NCBI GenBank assembly: GCA_033085395.1
Contig: JANQBS010000582.1
Coordinates: 1 to 13,066, forward strand
Reading direction: 5' to 3'
DNA length: 13,066 nt
DNA from: Xanthoparmelia taractica
Taxonomy: Eukaryota; Ascomycota; Lecanoromycetes; Lecanorales; Parmeliaceae
Under the pieces are notes generated by a model, which was not told the DNA's origin, searched no databases, and worked only from the letters and a program-made list of their open reading frames with translations. A program made the position numbers and the translations under genes. This document shows, piece after piece, positions 1 through 8,834 of the stretch (position 1 is its first letter; each line of letters begins with the position of its first letter).

Positions 1-105
1 TTTATTAAAAACCCAATGGGAGTATGGGATATCTTATACCTTTCGGTATGGTATTCGAAAAACTAGTCCCATACCATTAAATATACCATACCTTTCCGAC
101 TCGTA
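1..105 (+). mobile_element. MITE copy A, right-hand end only (truncated by window start)
   Basis: These 105 bases align without gaps to 9929-10033, the right end of the complete MITE copy, in the same orientation. Seven positions differ (46, 51, 74, 75, 78, 89, 101), giving 98/105 identity, and all seven are transitions. The copy ends at the degenerated terminal inverted repeat (cctttccgactcgta) at 105. The expected 8-bp target duplication would be 106-113 (gtataaat), but its partner lies outside the window. Beyond 105 the sequence is decayed gypsy pol, so this copy interrupts the left retroelement. Non-autonomous: no coding capacity is seen. Confidence 0.85.
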
Positions 106-3100
106 GTATAAATAATAATTTAATATTTAACGATAATAAGTTTTTATAGTCTAATTATTATAATAATATATTTATAAACTTTAATTTTTCTATTTAATGA
201 AAAATCTTAAAGTTATAAATAACTAACTTTAGCGCTTAATAAGTCTATTTAAAGTTAAATTTCTTTTATTTTAGAAATTTCTTAAAATTATTATACTCTA
301 TCTAGATCTTAATATAATAAATATTATCTTTTAAATAATAACGCTATTACTTTATCGCTACGATAATAATAAGTAATTTCTAATTGTAAGTCTTATAATT
401 TTAATTCGCTAATATTATCTTTCTAGGAAAAAATACGACGAATCGCTAATAATCGTTATCGTTTTATTACGAAAGTATAGCTCTTATATTAAAATTAAAA
501 ATATTAATTTCTACGCGTAATTTCTTTTAAGAATTATAATATCGTAGAAACGACGTAATTATAAAAGTATTATATAATTACTCGAAAGCTAATCTAGCGT
601 CTTCTAATTACTTAAATAATTCTAATTTCTTATTAATCTTATTATTCTTAAATAAGTTAATAAAAGATATTATAATAATAAAATATTTAAAAATAAAGCG
701 TTAATAAAAATTTATAAAGTTTAAGAAGACTTATATATCTTAATAGCTTCGCGACGTTAACTATTCTTAAATCGTTATTACGTATTTTTAATTTATAATT
801 ATATTATTAATAATTATAACGAACTCTAGAAACTTAATCGATTCGATATAAAACTAATATTTCTTTAGATTAATATATAGCTAAAATTAACGTAATCGCT
901 TAAGTACTTACTTAATATATTATTAATATTGCGCCGACTCGGCGCTATAAATTAAAATATTATTTAAATATATTATATACGTAATATTTATAAGATTAAT
1001 AAGAACTCTATTAATATAGACTTAAAATATAATTAATATATTTATAAGATTAAAAGATATTATTAAGTATTTAAAATAATTATAGCGAGTGCGAAACGTA
1101 GTCTTTCACTCGTTACTCTTCTTAGTATAAATTCTATAATAAATATTCTTAAGATTTAACTTTAAAAATATCTTAATATCGTATAAGCGATTTAACGTCT
1201 TAATAATTAGAGATAATAAATATTAATTCTTTATCGTTATCGCATTTAAGTCTCGATAATTTATATAAATATATAATATATTATCTTTTTTTAAAGATAA
1301 AGAAAATAAAGACTTTAACTAAAAAAGTTAAATAACGAATTTAATTCTTATAAAGTAACTTCTTAAAATATCGTTTTAACTTTAATAGCTTAATTTAAAA
1401 TAAATTATAAAGAAATTTATAAAATAATTCTTTATCTTTCTTTATCTTAATAATATAATTTCTTTATTTAAATATAAATAAGATCTCTATTATATTATTA
1501 AAAAAGATATTTTTAAACTTTAATAATTCTCTTAAGAGCTTTAAATTATTAAAATTCTTCGATTCGTCTCGCGCTATTGTAGCGCACACGATTACGAATA
1601 TATTTAACTTTCGCTCGATTCTCTAAGTAAATTTAATTAATTCTTTAATTTAAAATTTCTTAATATTAATCTTAAATTATTATTACGTCGTCGTAGAGTT
1701 AAATAAAATATATAATTAATATAACGCGAATATATTTAATACGATATCGAAATCTTCTTAATCTACAACGTAAAATAATATACTATATTATCGCTCTTAA
1801 TCTTAATTATTAACTATTTAATAGTCTAGCTAATAAGTAATATAGTAATATATACTTTACTCGCTTAGCGCTTTCGTCTACGATAAGATAATATAATATA
1901 ATTAAAAGTCTTATTAAATTATAAACTTTTACGTAATTAAATTAATATATATCTTATAATCAAGTAGAGTAATAAGTTATCTCTAATTATTCTATAACTT
2001 AATTTATCTCTTCGTAATAATAAAAGAAGTTATCTCTATTATTCGTTTTTCTTACTTCGCTTTAAAGACGCTTACGTAGTTAATTTATTTTTTATTAATA
2101 TCGTTATAACGATAATAATCGATTTATTCTTATTAAGATAATTCGATTTTAAATAATCTAATTTCTAATAATATTAATAAACGTTAAATATTTTAAGATT
2201 ATAATTAACGATCTTAGTCTTACGTTTGTTACGTTTTTCTCGAATACGCGTAGACTTAGCGCTATCTTTCGAAGTCGTATTAGACTTTAAAATTTGAGCT
2301 TTCAAGAACTTATCTTTATTAGACTCTTCGAATTATTTTAAATTAAAATTATCGTTATTAAAACGCGCGCGCTTTAAAATTATTTTCTATATAATTATTA
2401 TAATAAGAATTTCTTTTCTTTATTTAAATATATTATTAATATTAAGAATCTTATTTTTTAGCTTAGATCGTAATTTAGCTAAAAAAAAATTCGCTCGATA
2501 CTTCTTCGTAAACTAGAATAAATAAGTTTTTAATTTTTTTAAATAAATCTTAAAAACTAAGATCTTCTAATCTTATCGCTACTTTATTATTTTTTACTTT
2601 TTATAAATAAATAAATAACGATTTATTAAATTCGTAATTAAGTTAAATAAAAATAATTTAAAAAATTTAAAGATAATCTTCTTTAGTCTATAAACTTAAA
2701 AGTATTTATATTATTACGTATTAAGATCGTCTTTTAAGAATTATATATAATAAATAATCTTAGCTTAATCGATAATAAAATATTCAAGACTTATAAGAAA
2801 TTAAATTTCGACTTCGCGAAATTAGCGTAAATATTCTTCTTTACTATTATTCTTATAAGAATATATTCTTTTAAAATAAAGTATTTTCGCTTTAATTAAA
2901 ATATTTATTAAAGATAAAATAATAAACGAAATTGCTATCGCTTCGACGAGAGTCGTAGAGAAGTTCGAATTACGTAGTATATTATTACGTGCTCGTAACT
3001 TAATTAACTTTTATTTTAACTTTAAATAACGATTTTCTATTTTAATATTCTTAAGATATTTCTTTAAAATCGCTTAATTTTTTAAAATGAATCTTTAAAA

Positions 3101-4140
3101 ACTAGCGTCGAAGCTACCTCGCTTTGAGATATATTTATTTCGATTCAACGAAGAGTTCGATATCGTAGCGACGATAAGTCTCTTTCTTTGAAAGATAGAG
3201 AAATTAGAATTATAAGAAATTAATTCGCTAGCGCTTAATAAGCGATCTAATTAATATAAGAGACGTATAATTAATACGATAATAATTTCTTTATTAGATA
3301 TTAAGTTCTAATAGAACTAATTTCTAAGAAACACGAAAACTCTAGAATATACGAAGAGAATATATAATTATTAAGGTCTCGCTATGTTCTTAGATTATAA
3401 ACCCCGTTATAACCTCGCAATAAACTCTAAATCTATAAGTAGTCGACGCTAATACGTATATAGCGCTAGGCCTAATATTTTTCTAGACTATATAATTATC
3501 GTATCTTTTATATAAGATCTTTAAAATTCAAATATACGTCTAAAAATTATCTTAAACTTTCTTATATTTCTTATATTTATTAGCTATATATTTCTCTTTA
3601 GATTATATAAGAAGAGCGTTTATTATATACGACTTAGAAAGAAAAGAATATAAAAACTTTTCGACTATATAGACTCTTATATTATTATCGAGTATTAATA
3701 AGAGCGCGCGATAAGTTAGAGTTTCGATATATTTAATAAGCTAGAATATTAGTAAGACTTATTAAGATTAGTCGCTTACTTATCTCTTAATTAGCGATAA
3801 TTATTGAATTAAAATCTTCGCGATCTATAATTTCGATCGGGGATCGAACGTAGAACTCTAAGAAACTAGCTATCTTTTAGACGTTAGCGCTAAAATTTAA
3901 TAAGTTTAAAAATTAGCGATAAGAAAAATCGATAAGGAAAATCGATAAGAAAATAAACTTTTCTTCTTTTCTTAGAAGATACTTTCTTTCGCTCTATTAC
4001 AATAATAAACTATTCTCGCTTAATTTAATCTCATTTAATAATATAATTAAATCTACGCACGAATAAATCGAAGATCTAATTACCAATCTCTTATAAGAAG
4101 AAAAAGGAAAAAGAATTATATACTCGCTTGACTTATATAT
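106..4140. repeat. Left AT-rich RIP-mutated block (decayed Ty3/gypsy element, minus strand)
   Basis: About 4 kb with very low GC in which CpA and TpG are nearly absent, CpC/GpG is rare and CpG remains frequent. That pattern fits CpA-directed RIP on both strands rather than loss of methylated CpG. No intact gene is seen. Read on the minus strand, the low-coordinate end contains pol remnants (listed separately). The stretch from about 1420 to 3250 reads as stop-riddled, lysine-rich, gag/protease-like sequence that I could not assign domain by domain. Bases 3390-3440 and 4030-4140 are less decayed and could be LTR or leader. On the minus strand a TGGTA at 4085-4081 might mark a primer-binding site, but this is weak. 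The block ends sharply near 4140. Confidence 0.85.
110..1420 (-). pseudogene. Ty3/gypsy pol remnant (reverse transcriptase to RNase H), RIP-inactivated
   Basis: Reading the minus strand from about 1420 downwards gives a recognisable gypsy reverse transcriptase. It has a YINYRDLNAITIKN-like block near 1272-1230, an FRTRYN block near 1110-1085, a catalytic-motif remnant reading YLNN near 970-955 (YLDD in active enzymes), and a KFLEF/VFLNFINFY connection block at about 850-660. RNase H traces follow near 600-480 (an INIFNFNIRAILS-like string) and towards 110 (LDYKNLL). Many stops stand where CAA, CAG, CGA or TGG codons are expected to have mutated, as RIP predicts. In life the enzyme would copy element RNA to cDNA. 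The element continues past the window and is interrupted by the MITE at 1-105. It differs in residues from the right-hand element, so it appears to be another family. Confidence 0.85.
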
Positions 4141-4349
4141 CTGCGAGGCTGTCAGGTGAAAAGTGAGGACTGCTAAGATATGGCCAAAACATCCTATCTT
4201 ACGGAGAAAAGGGCAGTATTCTAAAGTCACGAGAAGGCAATGTGGCCGGCCCCAATGCGCAGCAGGGTTTAATTTGCTGTACGAGCAGGTGAATGGACCC
4301 AGTGCAGATACACCAAATGTGCGGTGTAATCCAGCCTCACGACCATCGA

Positions 4350-4367
4350 CGATAGGCTCCCCTATCG
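4350..4367. promoter_or_regulatory. Palindromic GATA pair (CGATAGG-CTCC-CCTATCG)
   Basis: Perfect 7-base inverted repeat with a 4-base spacer. Each arm holds one CGATAG, which matches the HGATAR site of fungal GATA zinc-finger regulators (AreA/NIT2, white-collar and SRE types). It ends 3 bases before the TATA-like box and 133 bases before the start codon. Regulation by a GATA factor is inference; a chance palindrome remains possible. Confidence 0.35.
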
Positions 4368-4370
4368 CTT

Positions 4371-4376
4371 TATATA
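4371..4376 (+). promoter_or_regulatory. TATA-like box of gene 1
   Basis: TATATA within a stretch of otherwise balanced composition, 125-130 bases upstream of the ATG at 4501 and directly after the GATA palindrome. The distance would leave a leader of roughly 90-100 bases, which is ordinary for a fungal gene. No transcription start is visible in sequence. Confidence 0.35.
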
Positions 4377-4500
4377 GCCTAGGTCTCATGCAGCAGGAAA
4401 ATTCGTCCTTCACCGAAATAATTTTAAAATTCCCAACACTTTCGGCCTCTACCCGTGATACAGTCGAACAAATATCTCAGCAAAATCGATTGAAAACGTC

Positions 4501-5823
4501 ATGACTACAGTTACAGCTGTCGCACTTACGGCTGTGGTAGGATACATTGGCGCGGAGGTGGCCGAAGAATGTTTGTTGGAACGACTGCTTTGGCCTCAGA
4601 GATTCAACAATGACTTAAATCTCTGGGGGTCACTGCAGCAGAGTCTTCTCGGAACACTTGGTGGACCACTTCATAAAGCCGCTCTGAAGACTCTTGAAAA
4701 CCTCAGAGAAAAGAGTTTGTACACCGGGCCATGTCGTGGGCATATGCTTGGGACTGTATTTTTCTCCGAGCTCAAGATTATGCACTTCCAACGATGCAGC
4801 CCGGAGCGAATGCTTATACCAGAAAAATCGCGGAATGGCTTCTGGATCCAGGCCTTGCACAATATCGACGCTGAAAAACACGTGGGCTTCAAAATACCGA
4901 AGCAGGATGCCGAAATGAATCAACCCAGCAAGATTTACCGATCACTGCAGCCCGTCTACCATCTGAAACTCGGCATTCCATCTAACGGTCAGGAGCCAAA
5001 TCCTAAAGATGTCTGTGTCAGCGAAGATAGCCCAAGCTTGGCAGTTATCATCAATGCCGTCCTCAGCGAGCTTGTTTCACTGTTGACATCCTTTATTTTT
5101 GGGCTGAAACTTAGAAACTTGGTTTTCTGTTTTTACGCCCTTGTACCTTTAGTCTTGAAACTACTTCTGATTGGCTTTGCAGTCCGTCGAGGAGGTCTGA
5201 TGTCAAAGCATGATCTGCAAAAAGTAGCTGAGACCGAGAAGACTGATATGACTGTAACGGAAGCCTTCGAGGTGGCCGACCCTAATCACAAGTTCATGGT
5301 CATCGAAGGGCCGCAGCCTGTGGTAGTCCAGTTCTTCAGGCATTACGGCCACCCAATACGAGACGGGAATTCGCTCTTGGCAGGTGATCGTGTGAGAGAA
5401 GTGGCTTGTATCATCTTTGTCTGCTGCTTATTTCTCTATTTCCCGGTTGGGCTTCTAATGTCACAGTGGTCAGCTGAAGATGCACAATATCTGTGGCTCA
5501 CCTATCAACTATACGCTATCGTCGCTATGCATATAAACCGTGTTCTTGGATGGCAAGACGTAGGAAGAACAGAGAAACGGATAGCGAAATTACTTAGTAA
5601 CGGAAGGACCATTTGGTTGAGAACCAAGTCCGGGTGTGCTGTATCTGCGTCCCTAACCCTGTACGCTGTCGACAAAAATTCGGATGGCAAGCTCAAAGTG
5701 CAAGAACTCATCAACCAATGCAAAATGCAGTTGGCGGCAACAGAGCGACTATCGGGAGAGCAGCAGTCAGCAGGAGGAGCGCAGCCACCAGAAGAGCAGC
5801 CACCAGAAGAGCAGCCACCATAA
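4501..5823 (+). CDS. Predicted multi-pass membrane protein with one EF-hand-like loop, unknown function
   Basis: A single uninterrupted frame of 440 codons; I do not recognise the family. Residues 3-22 are hydrophobic (signal anchor or first membrane segment). Strong membrane segments lie at about 179-202, 206-228 and 300-320, with a weaker one at 331-349. Residues 390-402 (V-DKNSDGKLKVQE) match the 12-residue EF-hand calcium loop, with D391, N393, D395, G396, L398 and E402 at positions 1, 3, 5, 6, 8 and 12. The tail is rich in Q, E and P and ends in PPEEQ repeats. The start was chosen because an in-frame TGA lies at 4456-4458, this is the first ATG after it, and G stands at -3. The stop lies inside a tandem repeat (see 5781-5825); a 13-codon open tail continues to a TGA at 5860-5862. 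Composition is normal, with no RIP. It lies 989 bases upstream of the co-oriented HET gene. Calcium binding is plausible but unproven for a lone EF-hand. Confidence 0.75.
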   Translation: MTTVTAVALTAVVGYIGAEVAEECLLERLLWPQRFNNDLNLWGSLQQSLLGTLGGPLHKAALKTLENLREKSLYTGPCRGHMLGTVFFSELKIMHFQRCSPERMLIPEKSRNGFWIQALHNIDAEKHVGFKIPKQDAEMNQPSKIYRSLQPVYHLKLGIPSNGQEPNPKDVCVSEDSPSLAVIINAVLSELVSLLTSFIFGLKLRNLVFCFYALVPLVLKLLLIGFAVRRGGLMSKHDLQKVAETEKTDMTVTEAFEVADPNHKFMVIEGPQPVVVQFFRHYGHPIRDGNSLLAGDRVREVACIIFVCCLFLYFPVGLLMSQWSAEDAQYLWLTYQLYAIVAMHINRVLGWQDVGRTEKRIAKLLSNGRTIWLRTKSGCAVSASLTLYAVDKNSDGKLKVQELINQCKMQLAATERLSGEQQSAGGAQPPEEQPPEEQPP

Positions 5824-5825
5824 GA
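5781..5825 (+). repeat. Three tandem 15-bp units coding PPEEQ; stop codon in the third
   Basis: Unit GCAGCCACCAGAAGA occurs at 5781-5795 and 5796-5810 without change. It occurs again at 5811-5825 with one G-to-T change that turns a GAA codon into TAA. The units encode the C-terminal PPEEQ repeats of gene 1. The same Q/E-rich style continues in frame after the stop for 13 codons (EQQLSEEEQLSN-like), ending in TGA at 5860-5862. The present stop is therefore probably a recent nonsense change in a repeat tract, or a polymorphism. Confidence 0.9.
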
Positions 5826-5862
5826 GCAGCAGCTATCAGAAGAAGAGCAACTGTCAAATTGA

Positions 5863-6534
5863 GAGCACAAGACATCTTGAAAGCGGATGAAATTGGGACA
5901 ATAGAGCCTTGTTCAGATTCTTAACTTGGAAAGTTGGGCTCTCTTTCAGAAAAGAATATATCCGTAGCCGCCGTCCAAATTACCTGCTCAGCAATCTTGC
6001 ATTGTCTTCAGCTCCCGTCCTCAATGGGGATGTATGAGCTTTCCTGGGAGGTCGCTGCTAACCGTTGAGAAGCTAGCACGTTGTCATTCAACGCTCACTT
6101 TTAGTGTACTACTTACAACTTGAGATTTTCCATCACTTTCCAGACTGTTGTCGTGGAAAAAAAGTTTGAACATTGTTGAGGTAATCCCGAGAGACAGATC
6201 AGATTTTTCTTGATTTATGCTGTGGGGACAGCAGTGTTTGTCAGGCCTCAGGCATGGCGAATGCGGAAACTTTTTCTATTCTCATGTGTACGTACATGTA
6301 CCTTGTAGTCCTCCGTCTCGGGAAACGGCAGAGAGTAGTCCCTCTATCTCATCGTATGCATTTATGTTTGTGGGCCAGAGCCTATGCCACGGTCTCTTTG
6401 CGTAGGCTGGTGACCGGCACAGCCAACACCTTTCTTGCGGCGTGATCAACCCCGCCGCATTCAGCCTTCGGGACCCGTACGTAATCAACCGTCGGGCATC
6501 CACGCATATTGAATTGCTGCCTGTTCTGACCACC
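5863..6534. other. Intergenic spacer with no supported gene
   Basis: Normal-composition DNA between the two island genes. Short open frames on both strands (for example plus 6217-6405 and minus 6282-6536) show no domain, conserved motif or coding bias that I can defend. A 6-bp-arm hairpin, TGCTGT-GGGG-ACAGCA, stands at 6218-6233. The 3' region of gene 1 and the promoter of the HET gene should both lie here, but I see no clear TATA box or polyadenylation signal. Confidence 0.5.
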
Positions 6535-6540
6535 ATGTAA
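6535..6540 (+). promoter_or_regulatory. Minimal start-stop uORF (ATG TAA)
   Basis: The bases CCACCATGTAA form a start codon in near-ideal context followed at once by a stop, 278 bases before the HET start codon. If the HET transcript begins upstream of here, such a start-stop element would be expected to stall or divert scanning ribosomes. Whether it is transcribed cannot be seen. Confidence 0.3.
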
Positions 6541-6595
6541 TTAACAGCCAGGTTTCAACAAGACACAGTAAGACACTCAAGATCACAAAGGAGAA

Positions 6596-6778
6596 ATGGT
6601 GAAGGGACTCATTGAGCAATCGTACACAAAAATCGAAGTTCAGATCAATATCGCTCCGCAAGCGCGTTTACCTACAAGCAAGAAGGACGAACGCTTCCGC
6701 ATATTTCGAGAAGCAATCATCATATTACTTCCTGCGCGGTCTGCCCTGTCCCCAAGACTAGCTTTCAAGCGGCGTTAA
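6596..6778 (+). other. Possible 60-codon upstream ORF before the HET gene
   Basis: An open frame starting in decent context (GAGAAATGG, A at -3 and G at +4) and ending 34 bases before the HET start codon, in a different frame. The product is basic with no recognised domain. It may be a translated uORF in the 5' leader or simply chance. I do not call it a protein-coding gene. A GTAAGA at 6568-6573 could be a 5' splice site of a leader intron that would remove it. Confidence 0.25.
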
Positions 6779-6812
6779 TCAAGCTCCGGGACATTTTGGA
6801 GAAGCCACAATT

Positions 6813-8834
6813 ATGCTCTCCCAGATTCAACGATTGTTCAAACGACGAAATAAACCCCCCGTCATACGTACTGAAAATTCGCGCAGCCATGAAAGAGTAA
6901 GTGATACAAATTCGAAGGTCAACAAGTTGATATATGACAAAGACAACTATTTTTCTACTTCCGTGCCACTAGGGTCTCCAGGGTGGTTGCCATTAGGTCC
7001 CTGGAGATCTTCTGAATCTCCATTCGGCTGGCGCTTTAGACCGCTCTCATTGCCTCTGCAGCAAGTGGGCAGTCGGTCCAGGGAGCCTCATGGAGAATCA
7101 CGGACAAACTCAACAGTGGATCAATCTTCCTTGGGCGGCTACGATGTCACAGACCATCCTATCGAACAATTAACCTCGTTGCCCCAGAAAATTGAGCATC
7201 CAGGAGCATCGCCCTACATCGGCGAGGAGAATAAGGGCAAACCAAAGTGGCTTTACGACATCCTTACTGACCAGACTGTATTAGCAGAAGATTGGATGTT
7301 CAAACTAGGCTATGTGGCCGTGTCATGGACATGGGGGCGTTGGAGAGACGGATGGTACCAGGAACATGGAACTCCATGGCAAGTGCCAAAAATTGTACGA
7401 CACAAATCTGATAATCCAGTGGAATGCAAGTTTCAAATGGAGGAATTGAAAAAAGTGCTTCGTCGCATGCCAGGTGTCCGATTTTTCTGGATCGATGTGT
7501 TGTGCATCGACCAGAGTAACAAAAGTCCAGAGAAGGATCAAGAGATTTCGAAACAAGGCGCAATCTTTAAAGAAGCTAGAGGTGTCCTTGTATATCTTTG
7601 GTCTATTGATGATGGGAGACAACTGGCAGCAGCGCTACGTGAGCTGCGCGACACATGGAGCTTTTATTGGAAGCTCTCTACTGGTGATAATCGTCAGGCA
7701 GCAGCCGATTGGGAGGATCGGCACCCACATATTGGTACTCTGGGGAAAGCATTGCGGACTGATCCATGGTTCACCTCACTTTGGGCGCTTCAGGAGAAGA
7801 TACTTGCACCAGCTTCGATCTGGACCGCCCGCGACGGCTCATTCTGTCGGATGTCTGGAAAAGTTCTAACTACACATGAGGTCGCCCAAAGATTCCGTGA
7901 ACTTGACATCAAAGAAGAGGCTTCAGATGAACTTGAGAGTCTGCAATTCGATCCAACCCGCCACAGCGCTCTAACAAGTCTATCTAAAATTGATGACAAG
8001 TTCGCCAAAGAATTCTTGAGTTGGGTCGAGTGGGCATCAAAGACTGCATCTATCACAGCTTGCCTTTCTCTTTCACGGATGAGCATACTTCTGGCTGCCT
8101 CGAAGAGAGTAGCCAAAGAATGTCGTAGCTTAGCAGTGCTAGCAGCACTAAAAGTTGGCTTTGATGAAAAGTACAAAGAGGACTCCGAAGTAGCTGGCAA
8201 TCTAAATATCAATCTCCTCAACGACATAATGAGAGCAGAAGGCGGAGCGTTCTTTGACTGTGTTCACGATTCGAGTGGACCCTTGACGAGTATGCTGCCA
8301 ACAACTGCCGATGCAGTCTACTCGAACTTGACCGTGGCCACCTCTTGTGACGAGTGGATTTTGAAACAGAACGGCGAACTATTCATTCCTCGAGGAAGCT
8401 TGACGAATCAGTCTCTTTCGCACGAAGAAACAGAGTTAAGACTTGCCGATAAACGTTTCCGCGGAGGGGACCCAGAAATGCTTGTCAAAGAATCTTTATG
8501 GCAGAAGGGAATATCGGCCGAACACGTAATATTTATTGTTACCGGATATCTCCAACCACTATCGGGAAATGGGGTTGCGGACAGAGATATAAGAAGTGAA
8601 GCCAATAAAGAGCACCTCCTTAGTCTTGTCAGCAACGATCGACCACTGCCACAAAGAAATTCAGCGGGAGCACAGGGGGTAATTCTCATTACTAAGACGA
8701 AGAACATTCGTGATAAGAGCTGCCGATGGCACAAGGCGGGTACGTATTTTTCTAGAAAGTTTAGGGACGCACGTCTGGAGCATGACATTATTGTAAGCGC
8801 ATATGTTGCGTCACCCTGGTGGGATAAGTTGTGA
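6813..8834 (+). CDS. HET-domain (heterokaryon incompatibility) protein
   Basis: A 673-residue intronless frame. The HET domain (PF06985 type) covers about residues 160-335 and shows the three classical blocks: GYVAVSWTWG at 166-175, FFWIDVLCIDQ at 224-234, and PWFTSLWALQEKILAP at 318-333. Between them lies the usual SKQGAIFKEARGVLVYLW segment (246-263). In known cases HET proteins trigger cell death when genetically different hyphae fuse, and the fold is distantly related to TIR domains. Residues 1-150 are polar with a W/P/G-rich patch at 51-83 and no known domain. Residues 340-673 match no repeat (no WD40, ankyrin or TPR) or NACHT that I can see, so this is a stand-alone HET protein with a family-specific C-terminus. 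Start: in-frame TAG at 6759-6761, A at -3, and the next ATG is codon 162, inside the domain. No RIP damage; the frame is intact despite RIP-destroyed repeats starting about 90 bases downstream. Its specific allorecognition role and partner are unknown. Confidence 0.93.
   Translation: MLSQIQRLFKRRNKPPVIRTENSRSHERVSDTNSKVNKLIYDKDNYFSTSVPLGSPGWLPLGPWRSSESPFGWRFRPLSLPLQQVGSRSREPHGESRTNSTVDQSSLGGYDVTDHPIEQLTSLPQKIEHPGASPYIGEENKGKPKWLYDILTDQTVLAEDWMFKLGYVAVSWTWGRWRDGWYQEHGTPWQVPKIVRHKSDNPVECKFQMEELKKVLRRMPGVRFFWIDVLCIDQSNKSPEKDQEISKQGAIFKEARGVLVYLWSIDDGRQLAAALRELRDTWSFYWKLSTGDNRQAAADWEDRHPHIGTLGKALRTDPWFTSLWALQEKILAPASIWTARDGSFCRMSGKVLTTHEVAQRFRELDIKEEASDELESLQFDPTRHSALTSLSKIDDKFAKEFLSWVEWASKTASITACLSLSRMSILLAASKRVAKECRSLAVLAALKVGFDEKYKEDSEVAGNLNINLLNDIMRAEGGAFFDCVHDSSGPLTSMLPTTADAVYSNLTVATSCDEWILKQNGELFIPRGSLTNQSLSHEETELRLADKRFRGGDPEMLVKESLWQKGISAEHVIFIVTGYLQPLSGNGVADRDIRSEANKEHLLSLVSNDRPLPQRNSAGAQGVILITKTKNIRDKSCRWHKAGTYFSRKFRDARLEHDIIVSAYVASPWWDKL

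Larger units (their letters stand above)
4141..4500 (+). promoter_or_regulatory. Upstream region of the membrane-protein gene
   Basis: Normal-composition sequence between the end of the RIP block and the gene 1 start codon. It contains a palindromic pair of GATA motifs at 4350-4367, a TATA-like box at 4371-4376 and another HGATAR match on the minus strand at 4194-4199. A 113-codon open frame on the plus strand (4163-4504) crosses it and overlaps the start codon of gene 1. It shows no recognisable domain and I treat it as chance. The promoter assignment rests on position and these motifs only. Confidence 0.45.

Noticed and set aside
3832..3900. tRNA-like signal on the minus strand: B-box-like GTTCGATCCCC with an upstream TAGCGCTAACG and partial acceptor and D-arm pairing
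   Set aside because: The T-stem does not pair, there is no room for a variable loop, and the A-box lacks its key A. It may be a decayed tRNA-derived SINE piece or chance within the mutated block, so it is not called a tRNA gene.
3997..4413. 138-codon minus-strand frame
   Set aside because: It spans the sharp composition boundary between normal island DNA and the RIP block, with a low-complexity tail from AT-rich sequence. Not a plausible gene.
4163..4504. 113-codon plus-strand frame overlapping the gene 1 start
   Set aside because: It crosses the TATA box and GATA palindrome, shows no domain or coding character, and ends within the ATGA of gene 1. Most likely chance.
6217..6536. Small overlapping frames on both strands in the spacer (62, 63 and 84 codons)
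   Set aside because: They overlap each other on opposite strands with no domains or recognisable motifs. Random open frames in GC-normal DNA.
6897..6972. Possible intron in the HET gene (GTAAGT at 6897 to AG at 6972)
   Set aside because: Removing these 76 bases shifts the frame and meets a stop within eight codons, whereas the unspliced frame is open throughout.
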